Source: Methylosinus sp. C49
Lineage (GTDB): Bacteria; Pseudomonadota; Alphaproteobacteria; Rhizobiales; Beijerinckiaceae
Assembly: GCF_009936375.1 (NCBI RefSeq)
Contig: NZ_AP022332.1
Span: forward strand, 248,001-312,000
Length of the DNA stretch: 64,000 nucleotides
Reading direction: 5' to 3'
Below, one piece after another: positions 27,454 to 35,327 of this stretch (the stretch's first letter is position 1; every line of letters starts with the position of its first letter). The position numbers and the translations under genes were made by a program. Below the pieces are notes generated by a model, which worked only from the letters and a program-made list of their open reading frames with translations, did not search any database and was not told the origin of the DNA.

Positions 27454-29046
27454 TCAGAACAAGCCATGCACGAACCAGCGCGGCGGCCGGCTCTCGCGGC
27501 CGAGGAGCTCCTCGCGAAACAGCCAGAAGCGTCCGCCCTCCCGATCCTCCACATAGAAATAGTCGCGGGTGGCGGCGTTTTCCGGCGCGCTCCACCATTG
27601 TGGGGCGATGCGCTCCGGCCCCTCATAGGCCGCGAGCTCGTGCAGCAGCCGGCGCCAGCGAAAGCGCAGCGGCGGCCCGTCGGGCGTGAGCGCCACCGCC
27701 TCGATCGGCTCCGGCCGCTCGAACAGCCGCAGAGGCCGCGCCGGGACGCCCGCGCGGAGATAGGGAGGCGGCGCGGCTTCTTCCACCGCCGCGGGGGCGG
27801 GGCCGGAGGCGGGCCGCAGCGCGACGGCGAGCTCTGGAATATGCGAGGCCTGCGGATAGGCCCGCAGCACGCGGCGCGGCCCGAGCCGCGCGCCGAGCCG
27901 ATCGACGAGATCGTCCAGCCGCGCGTCATGCGCATTTTCCCGCGCGTTTTCCCGTCCGGCCAGATCGATTTTTCCGAGGCCGAGGTCCTCCTGCGGCGCA
28001 TCGCAGCGCTCGACCCGCGCGGCGCCGAGCCGCAGCACGTCATAGCCATAGCCCGTGTCGAGCCCCTCCTCCGCCAGCACGGCGAGGCGCTCGCGCAGCA
28101 GCAGGGCGATCGTGTCTGGATCGCGCAGCGGCCGGCTGGTTCCCGTCTCTATATGCGCGACGGCGCCGTCGACGCGGTAGAAGACCGCCTCCAGCTCCCG
28201 CGCGCCGACGCCATGGCGCTCGAGCAGCAGGCACAGCTCGCGGGCGAGGCCGCGCAGCGTGCGCTCAATGTCCTCCTGCCGCGTGAGCCCTTCGGGAAAG
28301 CGGCGCTCGGCCATGAAATCCGGGGCCTCGAAGCGCGGCGAGATCGGCTCGCGGCGGCGGCAGGCGATGGCGTCGAGCCGCGCCATGGCCTCCTCCCCGA
28401 GCCGCGCCGTGAGCGGCGCGCGCGGCCGCGCCAGCAGATCGCCGAGGCTGCGCAGGCCGGCGCGGTCCAGCCTTTGCCGCGCCGCCGCGTCGAGATCGAG
28501 CGCGGCGATGGGCAGGCCGGCGGCGATCGCCTCCAGTTCCTCCCCGCTCGCGCCCTCCGCCACATGGCGCCGGCGGGAGAAGCGCGCCAACGCGCGCGCC
28601 AGCGCCGGGCCGGGGGCGATCGCCCCTCGCGCCGCAAAGCCCTGGGTGGCGAGGCGGCGCTCGACCTCCGCCAGCAGCGCCGCCTCGCCGCCGAAGAGAT
28701 GCGCCGCTCCCGAAATATCCAGGAGCAGCCCATTCGGCGGATCGGCCGCGGCGAGCGGGGTGAAGCGACGGCACCAATCGGCGATCCGCCCCAGCAGCTC
28801 GGCGTCGGCTTTGAGGTCGGCCTCGGCCAGCCGCAGCGCGGGGCGCATGGCGCGCGCGTCGGCGACCGCCATGCCGGGGACGAGCCCGGCCGCCTCGGCG
28901 CGCACGTCCACGGCGGTCAGCCGCTCGGCGCCGCCGAGCTTGGCCCAGACGGCGAAGGGCGCCTCCGCCTCATCAGGCGAAGGCGCGCTTTTGCGCGAGA
29001 GCCGGTCGGTCGACAGGCGCGGCAGATGCACGGCGAGGCAACGCAT
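27454..29046 (-). CDS. imuB: ImuB, inactive Y-family polymerase homologue of the mutasome
   Basis: About 530 residues. The N-terminal Y-family part (MRCLAVHLPRLSTDRLSR..., GMAVADARAMRPAL, PPNGLLLDISGAAHLFGGE) lacks the usual catalytic acidic cluster at the start (CLAVHLP in place of the DxD-type motif). A helix-hairpin-helix and little-finger region follow, then a C-terminal Pro-rich part with the ImuB-C domain. ImuB bridges ImuA, DnaE2 and the beta clamp in SOS mutagenesis. The 5' end overlaps imuA by 74 bp. The ATG at 29046 is the family start; the longer upstream reading is antiparallel shadow of imuA. Confidence 0.9.
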   Translation of the reverse strand: MRCLAVHLPRLSTDRLSRKSAPSPDEAEAPFAVWAKLGGAERLTAVDVRAEAAGLVPGMAVADARAMRPALRLAEADLKADAELLGRIADWCRRFTPLAAADPPNGLLLDISGAAHLFGGEAALLAEVERRLATQGFAARGAIAPGPALARALARFSRRRHVAEGASGEELEAIAAGLPIAALDLDAAARQRLDRAGLRSLGDLLARPRAPLTARLGEEAMARLDAIACRRREPISPRFEAPDFMAERRFPEGLTRQEDIERTLRGLARELCLLLERHGVGARELEAVFYRVDGAVAHIETGTSRPLRDPDTIALLLRERLAVLAEEGLDTGYGYDVLRLGAARVERCDAPQEDLGLGKIDLAGRENARENAHDARLDDLVDRLGARLGPRRVLRAYPQASHIPELAVALRPASGPAPAAVEEAAPPPYLRAGVPARPLRLFERPEPIEAVALTPDGPPLRFRWRRLLHELAAYEGPERIAPQWWSAPENAATRDYFYVEDREGGRFWLFREELLGRESRPPRWFVHGLF

Positions 29047-29797
29047 GGAAAGGCGCCCCATGGAACTCGGCCTCCTGATGGTCGAAAACAATGTCGCGCC
29101 AGGCCTGCGCGTCGAAGGCGCCGACGAGGCCGCGCGCCTTGACGACGCGCAGGCGGAAAATGGGCGGGCCGGGCAGGGGCCGCGGCGCGCCCTCGGCCCG
29201 CGGCGGCGGCGCGCCGGCGGCGATCTCGAAGCGCGCCTCGGCGGCGCTGGCGAATCTTTGCGCGGCGCCGGCCGCGCGCGGCAGCAGCAGCAGGCCGGCG
29301 CAATCCCCGCGGCGGGCGGCGAGCGCCAGCCGGCGCGAGGCGGTGAGGTCATAGGCGCCCGCATCGGCCCAGCTCTCGGCGATGACGACGGCGGCGCCGC
29401 TCTTCAGCGCCTCCTCCATGGCCCAGAGCGTCTCGCGCGGGCGGCGCGTGCGCGCCAGCACCAGAAGCTCCGGCGGCAGGCCCGCCGCCTGCAGGCCGCG
29501 CCCATAGGGCAGGCCCAGCTCGCGCGCCGCCATATCCTCGGCGATCCAGACGATCCCGCCTTGCGGCCGCAGGCGCAGCCGGCTCAGCGCCAGGGCGAAG
29601 GCGAAGCCGGCCGCCGCCGCCGCATCGGTCGGCCGCGCCGGCAAGGCCTCGCGCAGGCCGCCGCGGCCGGGATCGAGCAGGCGCGACAGCCCCTCGTCCC
29701 GCGGAACGGCCGCAGGCGCGGGCGCGCCGCCCGCCTCCAGCGCGGCGATCCGACGACGCAAAAAAACAATGCGTTCCGATGAGCCGCTGCGCGACAT
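28973..29797 (-). CDS. imuA: ImuA, RecA/SulA-like mutasome protein
   Basis: A 274-residue ImuA protein. IVFLRRRIAALEAGG at the N-terminus, FALALSRLRLRPQGGIVWIAEDMAARELGLPYGRGLQAAGL and LVLARTRRPRETLWAMEEALKSGAAVVIAESW fit the RecA-like fold, which lacks an intact Walker A motif. It acts with ImuB and normally with DnaE2 in damage-induced mutagenesis. It is the first gene of the pair and overlaps imuB by 74 bp. A LexA-like site lies 22-36 bases before its start. Confidence 0.9.
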   Translation of the reverse strand: MSRSGSSERIVFLRRRIAALEAGGAPAPAAVPRDEGLSRLLDPGRGGLREALPARPTDAAAAAGFAFALALSRLRLRPQGGIVWIAEDMAARELGLPYGRGLQAAGLPPELLVLARTRRPRETLWAMEEALKSGAAVVIAESWADAGAYDLTASRRLALAARRGDCAGLLLLPRAAGAAQRFASAAEARFEIAAGAPPPRAEGAPRPLPGPPIFRLRVVKARGLVGAFDAQAWRDIVFDHQEAEFHGAPFHALPRRASAAPVDRPALAQKRAFA

Positions 29798-29818
29798 CGG
29801 GTCCCCGATCTCCAGATT

Positions 29819-29833
29819 GTTGCCTATTTGTTC
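29819..29833. promoter_or_regulatory. LexA-like SOS box upstream of imuA
   Basis: GTTG-CCTATTT-GTTC matches the alphaproteobacterial LexA site GTTC-N7-GTTC with one mismatch. It lies 22 bases before the imuA start codon, where a repressor site would block transcription. ImuA-ImuB genes are SOS-controlled in Caulobacter and relatives, which supports the reading. One half-site is imperfect. Confidence 0.6.
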
Positions 29834-29958
29834 TCATGCTGACTCCGCTGAGGGGGAGAGTCAAGCGAGGGGAGATTTCCGTTGGGGTTATAAGCGTGGC
29901 TTGACGCCCGTTGGGCGCACGTCTATCAACTTGAGATCATGTAATCGGCGATGAGACA

Positions 29959-30732
29959 ATGATGGCTAGCATGGACAAGCTTATCTCCACTGGCGAAACG
30001 AATAGGGCTATTTTTACAGTTAGTGATGACTTCGATCGGGCTGCGACGATTGATTTGATTAAGAGGGCAGATTTAGACGATCTTAGGAATCCTTTGTTTC
30101 TTGAGCATGTGGTGATTCCGAAGATCGGACTGGATAGGTTTATAGCAGAACATTATCCAGAAAATATTCGCCAGTATTGCGGCAAAAATTTCATGGCATG
30201 CCAGATGCCTATCCAGCTATCTAAGTATCTTGCCTACCTTTCCAGCAAAAAGATAAATAGTTACCTGGAAATCGGCGTTGCGATGGGTGGGACGTTTGTT
30301 CTTACTGTTGAATATTTAAAGCGATTCAACGGTGAGATAGACGCGATGGTCATCGACATGAACCCTCCCGGCGAGCATCTTGATTGGTACTCAGAAAACG
30401 GCGGAAATTTTCGATATTTAGTCGCTAATACCACAGAACCCAAGGCGGCAAACACGGTGATGAGCAGAAAGTGGGATCTAGTGCTCATCGACGCTGACCA
30501 CACAGAAGAAGGATGTTGGCGCGATTACCTCATGGCGAAAGAGTTTGCGCGGCTCATCGCTTTCCATGATGTCGTCAATGAGCTTACGCCTGGTGTTGCC
30601 GCTGTCTGGAAAAGATTGAAAGAGGTTTTGCCTACGTCGAGATACAGAGAGTTTATTGAACAATACCCGGACTTCACAAAAACTGCCGAGTTCTCGAAAA
30701 CAATGGGGCTCGGCGTTATCTCGCTGAGTTGA
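29959..30732 (+). CDS. Class I SAM-dependent methyltransferase (Methyltransf_24 type)
   Basis: A 257-residue protein. YLEIGVAMGGTFVLTVEYLKRF (about residues 95-115) is the SAM-binding glycine loop. DAMVIDMNPPGEHLDWYSENGGNFRYLVANTTEP follows, then KWDLVLIDADHTEEGCWRDYLMA, matching metal-dependent or O-methyltransferases found in polysaccharide and natural-product loci, and AFHDVV. The family start is uncertain among the closely spaced ATGs at 29959, 29962 and 29971. It is the first gene of the AT-rich island and is 74 bp from the next. Its acceptor is unknown; a sugar hydroxyl is my inference from context. Confidence 0.8.
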   Translation: MMASMDKLISTGETNRAIFTVSDDFDRAATIDLIKRADLDDLRNPLFLEHVVIPKIGLDRFIAEHYPENIRQYCGKNFMACQMPIQLSKYLAYLSSKKINSYLEIGVAMGGTFVLTVEYLKRFNGEIDAMVIDMNPPGEHLDWYSENGGNFRYLVANTTEPKAANTVMSRKWDLVLIDADHTEEGCWRDYLMAKEFARLIAFHDVVNELTPGVAAVWKRLKEVLPTSRYREFIEQYPDFTKTAEFSKTMGLGVISLS

Positions 30733-30806
30733 ACGGCGTCTCGGCCTCGAAGCAACTGGCCTGCATCACGCAAAATCGAAAGCATTTTAGATCAAGGGCT
30801 ACAAAA

Positions 30807-31463
30807 ATGCGGGTTGCGATTTTTATGAGGGGGCCCTTTCGCCCAAATCTTGACTCTAGCCTCAGGCGCGCTCGGGCGCTAGTTGATGAGGTCAGAGCAA
30901 ACGGCGATCAACCTGCCTTGTTTTTTGCCACATGGCTCCTCGAAGATAGAGCGTATGCTACGGCCCTTATGCATCAGCCGGATGTAGATCACGCCCTGCT
31001 CATCGAACCGCCCAGTGATCAAATTATCTATGCACTATGTGGTATGGAGCGGCTTCCTGGTGGGAATCCCACCAGGAATATGTTCTATCAATACTATCTT
31101 TCGAAGGTTGGATTGCAAGTTGTAGACAGTTTAGGCTTATTCGACTTTGTTATTCATTCGAGGCCGGATATGGATATCCGGTTAGGCGCATACTATCATC
31201 ACTGGTTCGAGGCGGGTCATTATACTACAATTCACGATATCCCTCCCGACGGGAATGGCATTATAAACGACCAATTTGGCGTCGCGACTCCTCAGGATAT
31301 GCTCGCTGCATGGAATTATGGAACTTTGGAAGAGCTGGGAACTCTGATAGGCTGTTCGAATATTGCTGAGGACCCACTTCGAATGATGCTCGAAAAGGCT
31401 GGCCTGAAATCAAGGTCTGCGCCCACCGAGCAATGGGTGCTTGATCCCCGTCGGTATGGGTAG
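30807..31463 (+). CDS. Unrecognised glycosyltransferase-like protein
   Basis: A 218-residue protein that starts MRVAIFMRGPFRPNLDSSLRRARALVDEVRANGDQ, a Rossmann-like opening often seen in capsule-locus transferases. It contains FDFVIHSRPDMDIRLG, reminiscent of the (T/S)RPD motif of poorly characterised glycosyltransferase-like families, and NDQFGVATPQDMLAAWNYG. I cannot name the family with confidence. The ATG at 30807 has AAGGG eight bases ahead; an upstream reading from 30729 overlaps the methyltransferase end. Context in the island suggests glycan assembly. AT-rich codon use like its neighbours. Confidence 0.6.
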   Translation: MRVAIFMRGPFRPNLDSSLRRARALVDEVRANGDQPALFFATWLLEDRAYATALMHQPDVDHALLIEPPSDQIIYALCGMERLPGGNPTRNMFYQYYLSKVGLQVVDSLGLFDFVIHSRPDMDIRLGAYYHHWFEAGHYTTIHDIPPDGNGIINDQFGVATPQDMLAAWNYGTLEELGTLIGCSNIAEDPLRMMLEKAGLKSRSAPTEQWVLDPRRYG

Positions 31464-31475
31464 GAGGCGCCTTTG

Positions 31476-32168
31476 ATGGCCGTTGATCTGGTTTCAACCA
31501 GCCTCGGGGGGCATATAGAGATGAAAGCGCAAATCCTCGCCCATCGCGGGGCTTGGACCTCCGTGTCCGAAAAAAATTGCCTAGAGGCGTTCGAGAGAGC
31601 GTTTGCCGCTGGCTTCGGAGTGGAAACGGACATCCGTGACCTCGATAATGTTCTTGTCGTTTCTCACGATCCGCCACGATCTGGTCTTGCCTTGCCCGTT
31701 GACAAGCTATTCGCGCTCTACCGACGCATGAACGCGACAGGCCGCTTGGCGCTCAATATCAAAGCCGATGGGTTGGCGCTGGCGCTAAATGCGCTTTTGA
31801 AAGATTACGCGATCGAGACAGCTTTCGTATTCGATATGTCGGTCCCGGATATGCGGAGCTATTTCAATTCGAGAGCTCGCGTGTTTTGTCGTCTCAGCGA
31901 TGCCGAGACGCACCCCGCGTTCTATAACAAGTGCGCGGGTGTGTGGCTCGATTCTTTCGAGATTCCCCACAGTCCCTCCGAGTGGGGGCATAAGGCGCTT
32001 GCCGACGGAAAGTCGATCGCACTAGTCTCGCCCGAGCTTCACACTCGTCCACATCTCGAAGCGTGGAGCGAATGGCGTACGAGACTGAACCCCGCGCAAA
32101 ACGACAATGTGATGATCTGTACTGATTTTCCAGCTGAAGCCTTATCGTTCTTTCAGGAGGACCGATGA
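31476..32168 (+). CDS. Glycerophosphodiester phosphodiesterase (GDPD)-like protein
   Basis: A 230-residue GDPD/PLC-like fold protein. AHRGAW near residue 22, CLEAFERAFAAGFGVETDIRD near 38-56 and LVVSHDPP near 62 supply the His-Arg, Glu-Asp and second His of the GDPD active site, so it may be catalytic. GRLALNIKADGLALAL and AFVFDMSVPDMRSY follow the family order. The ATG at 31476 has a perfect AGGAGG eight bases upstream; a start at 31521 (MKAQILAHRG) would also fit the fold. It overlaps the next gene by 4 bp. In a glycan locus it may act on phosphodiester-linked substituents; that is inference. Confidence 0.75.
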   Translation: MAVDLVSTSLGGHIEMKAQILAHRGAWTSVSEKNCLEAFERAFAAGFGVETDIRDLDNVLVVSHDPPRSGLALPVDKLFALYRRMNATGRLALNIKADGLALALNALLKDYAIETAFVFDMSVPDMRSYFNSRARVFCRLSDAETHPAFYNKCAGVWLDSFEIPHSPSEWGHKALADGKSIALVSPELHTRPHLEAWSEWRTRLNPAQNDNVMICTDFPAEALSFFQEDR

Positions 32169-32791
32169 TAAAGGCTGTTCTTTTCGACATGGATGGCGTG
32201 CTGATCGACGCGAAAGATTGGCACTATGAGGCGCTGAACCGTGCGCTAGCCCTTTTCGGCAAGGCGATCGATCGGGACGCTCACCTCGCAACCTACGATG
32301 GCCTGCCAACACGGCGTAAGTTGGAGATTTTGACGAAATCGAAGGGACTGCCGGTAGGACTCCATCCCTTTCTGAATGATCTGAAGCAAAGCTACACGAT
32401 CGAGCTGGCTCACGCTCTCTGCAAGCCAAATTTCGTCCATCAACGGACACTATCGCGGTTGAAATTGGATGGTCTCAAACTGGCGGTCTGCTCGAATTCT
32501 GTGCGCAGCTCTATCGAGCTGATGATGCGCTTATCGAAGCTCGACCAGTATATCGATCTCATTATTTCGAACCAGGATGTATCGCGAGCCAAGCCAGATC
32601 CCGAAATGTACGAAACTGCGATGGCTCGTTTCGGGATTTCTCCCGAAAACTGTTTGATTCTCGAAGACAATGAACACGGAATCGCTGCAGCGCAGGCCAG
32701 CAAAGGTCACTTGATGGTGGTGGGCAGCGTGTCAGATGTCACTTACGAAAAGGTTGCAACGCTCATTACGGCTATCAACGAGCGAGACTAG
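32165..32791 (+). CDS. HAD-superfamily hydrolase (subfamily IA, phosphoglucomutase/phosphatase type)
   Basis: A 208-residue HAD-IA protein. Motif I is VLFDMDGVLIDAKDWHYEALNRAL, with the nucleophilic Asp at about residue 8 and acid/base Asp two later. Motif II is LAVCSNSVRSSIELM, motif III the lysine in VSRAKPDPEMYETAM, and motif IV NCLILEDNEHGIAAAQASKG. It resembles beta-phosphoglucomutase and sugar-phosphatase families; which reaction cannot be read from motifs. Its ATG overlaps the GDPD stop (ATGA), with GGAGG just before it, so the two are coupled. It may prepare the sugar phosphate for the nucleotidyltransferases downstream. Confidence 0.85.
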   Translation: MIKAVLFDMDGVLIDAKDWHYEALNRALALFGKAIDRDAHLATYDGLPTRRKLEILTKSKGLPVGLHPFLNDLKQSYTIELAHALCKPNFVHQRTLSRLKLDGLKLAVCSNSVRSSIELMMRLSKLDQYIDLIISNQDVSRAKPDPEMYETAMARFGISPENCLILEDNEHGIAAAQASKGHLMVVGSVSDVTYEKVATLITAINERD

Positions 32792-32800
32792 GGAAAGTTT

Positions 32801-34318
32801 ATGAACTCGAAGCTTCAGATTTTAATACCGCTAGCTGGCGAGTCTATCTTCTTCGATCCAAGCGAATACCATTTCCCTAAGCCGTTGATTGATATCGATG
32901 GCGAGACGATGATCGAACACGTCCTAGCACCTCTGAAAAGAGCAGTTCCTGACGCGCGTTTCATTTTCCTTGTCTGTCGGGAGGACGTCGTCAAATTCTC
33001 CCTCGATTCTATTCTTCGACTGCGGGCTGGCGAGAATGCAGTAGTTATTCCGCTCGCGACGTCGACAAAAGGCGCTCTTTGTACCTGCCTATTGGCAGTC
33101 GACGCGCTGGATAAGGACGCGCCTTTGCTGGTCTGCAATGGCGATCAGGTTCTTGATGTCGACATAGCTACCATACTGGCGAGCTTCGAGGCATCATCCG
33201 GGGCGGCCGGTGTCGTTACTTTCCGTTCAGTGCACCCCCGCTGGTCCTACGTTCGTCTTGACAATAATGGGGATGTTGTTCAGGCAGCAGAAAAGTCCGT
33301 GATCAGTGAGCATGCTATCGCTGGTCTATACTATTTTAGGAAAGCACAGGATTTTATTGACGCAGCAATGGCGACAATAATAGCAGACGACAAGGTCGGC
33401 GATCAGTTTTTTATTGCCCCAAGTCTCAATCAACTTATTTTGAAGAATAGACGTATTGTGAACATTCCGATTCCCTCGACAGATTACTATAGTTTTTACT
33501 CGCCACAAAAAGTGAAAGATTTCGTCGATCTGCGATTGCGCTCTCGTCGCTCGGGAGCCGTCGTTCCCCGAGTGACGGTCGTGGTGCCTGCTGCGGGAGA
33601 AGGCAGCAGATTCGCAAAATCGGGGTGGGCGCGACCGAAGCCGTTTATAGACGTCGCTGGTCGACCTATGATCGAACACGTCCTTCAAAATGTAAAGCTG
33701 GCTGACTCAAGGACAATTGTGCTTGTCCGAAAAGAGCATACCTATGGCCAAGATTCTATCATTAACCGTCTCTCGGAACACTCAGAGATAGTTTCTGTCG
33801 ACCGTCTTACCGAGGGTACGCTTTGCACTATCATGCTCGCGCGCCGATTGTTCAACGACGAAGACTCTATCTTGGTTGCAAACTCAGATCAGGTCGTCGA
33901 GTTCTCGGTCGACCATTATGTCCAGGATTGTATCGACCGTAACCTAGATGGCTCCATCCTTGTATTTCAAGATGCCGCTTGCGACCCCAAGTGGTCGTTT
34001 GCTCGTCTTGACACAGGCGGCCTTGTATTGGAGGTTGCGGAAAAAAAGCCGATTTCGAATCTTGCAACTGTTGGGATATACTTTTTCCGTCGTGCGCGAG
34101 ATTTGTTAAATGCAACGATTGATATGTTCGTAGAGAACGACAGAATTAACAACGAATTTTATACATGTCCAGTTTATAATCATATGATCCGGAATGGCGC
34201 TCGAATCGGCGTATATGAGATTCCGGCAGCAGCAATGCACGGGCTCGGCACCCCATCTGATCTTCATGCCTATCTGACCAAAATTGGTGCGCCCGCATCC
34301 GCCGATGCGCCGCGTTGA
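32801..34318 (+). CDS. Tandem (two-domain) sugar-nucleotidyltransferase-like protein
   Basis: A 505-residue protein made of two homologous NTP-transferase domains (about residues 1-250 and 260-500). Each has the same order of motifs: a glycine loop, KP(L/F)ID(I/V), G/RPMIEHVL-type, a (G/S)DQV metal site and WS(Y/F)(V/A)RLD...AEK..IS. Only the C-terminal half keeps a canonical loop (AAGEGSRF...RPKPFIDV). The N-terminal half has AGESIFFDPSEYHFPKP, lacking the GxR. Such enzymes join NTP and sugar-1-phosphate. The N-half may be regulatory or use a different substrate. A fusion of this kind in one protein is unusual. Confidence 0.8.
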   Translation: MNSKLQILIPLAGESIFFDPSEYHFPKPLIDIDGETMIEHVLAPLKRAVPDARFIFLVCREDVVKFSLDSILRLRAGENAVVIPLATSTKGALCTCLLAVDALDKDAPLLVCNGDQVLDVDIATILASFEASSGAAGVVTFRSVHPRWSYVRLDNNGDVVQAAEKSVISEHAIAGLYYFRKAQDFIDAAMATIIADDKVGDQFFIAPSLNQLILKNRRIVNIPIPSTDYYSFYSPQKVKDFVDLRLRSRRSGAVVPRVTVVVPAAGEGSRFAKSGWARPKPFIDVAGRPMIEHVLQNVKLADSRTIVLVRKEHTYGQDSIINRLSEHSEIVSVDRLTEGTLCTIMLARRLFNDEDSILVANSDQVVEFSVDHYVQDCIDRNLDGSILVFQDAACDPKWSFARLDTGGLVLEVAEKKPISNLATVGIYFFRRARDLLNATIDMFVENDRINNEFYTCPVYNHMIRNGARIGVYEIPAAAMHGLGTPSDLHAYLTKIGAPASADAPR

Positions 34319-34330
34319 AAGGGGCATCCG

Positions 34331-35026
34331 ATGCAAGTCATTGTCCCCCTAGCCGGGCCTGATTTCGAGCAGTCGGATGGTCGCGTCAAATCGGAATTCG
34401 AGGTGCACGGGACGCCTTTGCTACGTTTAGCGATAGAAAGTCGTGCATGGTGGCGCAGCGGTCAGGTAACAGATTCCGACTTGATCTTCGTCTTGCGTGA
34501 CAGTTTTGTAAGCCGGCGGTTTGCATCGGATAAATTGGCGCAGTGGTATCCTAATGCGCGCCAAGTTTTTTTGTCGGATTACACACGAGGCGCAGCCCTG
34601 ACGGTTCTCGCCGGAGTTGCGCTCGTTGGCCACGCGGAAGAGATTTTATGTTTCGATCTGGCGGACATCCTGTTCGAAGAACGCACTAGCGCACTCTCGC
34701 CTTTCACAGATATGTCGGTTGGCGCAGTCGGTTTAACGTTCCCTTCTAATCACCCCGCCTATTCATACTTACGCAGAGACGCCGCGGGCAATGTTGTCGA
34801 GGCGGCGGAGAAACGCGTTATTTCGGAAGAAGCCTCCGCCGGCGTCTACTTATTCCGATCTCCCGTTATTTATCTTCGAGCGCTCGCGTACGTGCTCGAT
34901 CACCGTGCAGAACATGTACATCGAGACTTATTCTTTGTCTGCCCAGTTTTGAATGGAGTGCTGGCGCAGGGATTAAAAGTCAACGGTCTAACTGTATGCG
35001 ATATAACGGACATAAAGTTGAGTTGA
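34331..35026 (+). CDS. Diverged nucleotidyltransferase-like protein
   Basis: A 231-residue homologue of either half of the preceding protein. It opens MQVIVPLAGPDFEQSDG and shares PAYSYLRRDAAGNVVEAAEKRVISEEASAGVYLFR with them. It lacks the GxGxR loop, the KP lysine (here VKSEFEVHGTPLL) and the GDQ metal site (here CFDLADILFE). It is therefore probably not a normal pyrophosphorylase; it could be a regulatory partner or act on a different chemistry. It starts 12 bp after the tandem gene and closes the island operon, followed by a hairpin at 35074. Confidence 0.7.
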   Translation: MQVIVPLAGPDFEQSDGRVKSEFEVHGTPLLRLAIESRAWWRSGQVTDSDLIFVLRDSFVSRRFASDKLAQWYPNARQVFLSDYTRGAALTVLAGVALVGHAEEILCFDLADILFEERTSALSPFTDMSVGAVGLTFPSNHPAYSYLRRDAAGNVVEAAEKRVISEEASAGVYLFRSPVIYLRALAYVLDHRAEHVHRDLFFVCPVLNGVLAQGLKVNGLTVCDITDIKLS

Positions 35027-35073
35027 AAATTCACGTTCTCATCGGAAAACGACGCACGCAGCATTTTGTCGGT

Positions 35074-35100
35074 CTCCCCGGGGGAAACCCCGCCGGGGAG
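35074..35100. terminator. Hairpin between the island and the ferredoxin gene
   Basis: CTCCCCGG pairs perfectly with CCGGGGAG, with an inner GGG-AAA-CCC and a two-base bulge. It lies between convergent genes (stops at 35026 and 35139) and may end both transcripts. There is no clear T run on either side. Confidence 0.65.
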
Positions 35101-35138
35101 GGCTGCTCTCGTCGCCGACTATCTGGTCGCGTCTGGCG

Positions 35139-35327
35139 TCACGCGGGGACGCAAGTGTCGGGAACCGGACAAACCTCGGCGCAATGCGGAGACTCGCCGT
35201 CGCATTCCGTGCACTTCTTGGGGTCGATGATATAGGTGTCGCCCTTCATGCGAATGGCGGCGGTCGGACAGTCGAACTCGCAGGCGCCGCAGACGGTGCA
35301 TTGCGACGCGATAATCTTCAAGGCCAT
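35139..35327 (-). CDS. 2[4Fe-4S] ferredoxin of the FdxN-like type
   Basis: A 62-residue ferredoxin. The first cluster motif is [12 protein letters not shown]. The second is expanded, [16 protein letters not shown] (C-x2-C-x8-C-x3-C), as in nitrogenase-associated and other low-potential alphaproteobacterial ferredoxins. The ATG at 35327 has GGGGAGAG in front; longer readings are spurious. It would carry low-potential electrons in the cytoplasm. The partner is unknown: no nif gene is nearby, and the neighbours are a surface-glycan island and metY. Confidence 0.9.
   Translation of the reverse strand: MALKIIASQCTVCGACEFDCPTAAIRMKGDTYIIDPKKCTECDGESPHCAEVCPVPDTCVPA

Larger units (their letters stand above)
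29860..35072. other. AT-richer six-gene island, probably laterally acquired surface-glycan locus
   Basis: Between imuA and the ferredoxin gene the base composition changes visibly: AT-rich codons (ATA, TTA, AAT, TTT) become common, whereas both flanks use almost only G/C-ending codons. Six genes lie on the plus strand, several coupled or closely spaced. No transposase, integrase or flanking direct repeat was seen. The boundaries are estimated by eye from codon use and gene limits. The content suggests synthesis of an activated sugar-phosphate and its addition to a surface glycan. Confidence 0.7.

Noticed and set aside
29860-35072. Prophage or insertion sequence as the source of the island
   Set aside because: No integrase, transposase, terminal inverted repeat or target duplication could be seen at either edge.
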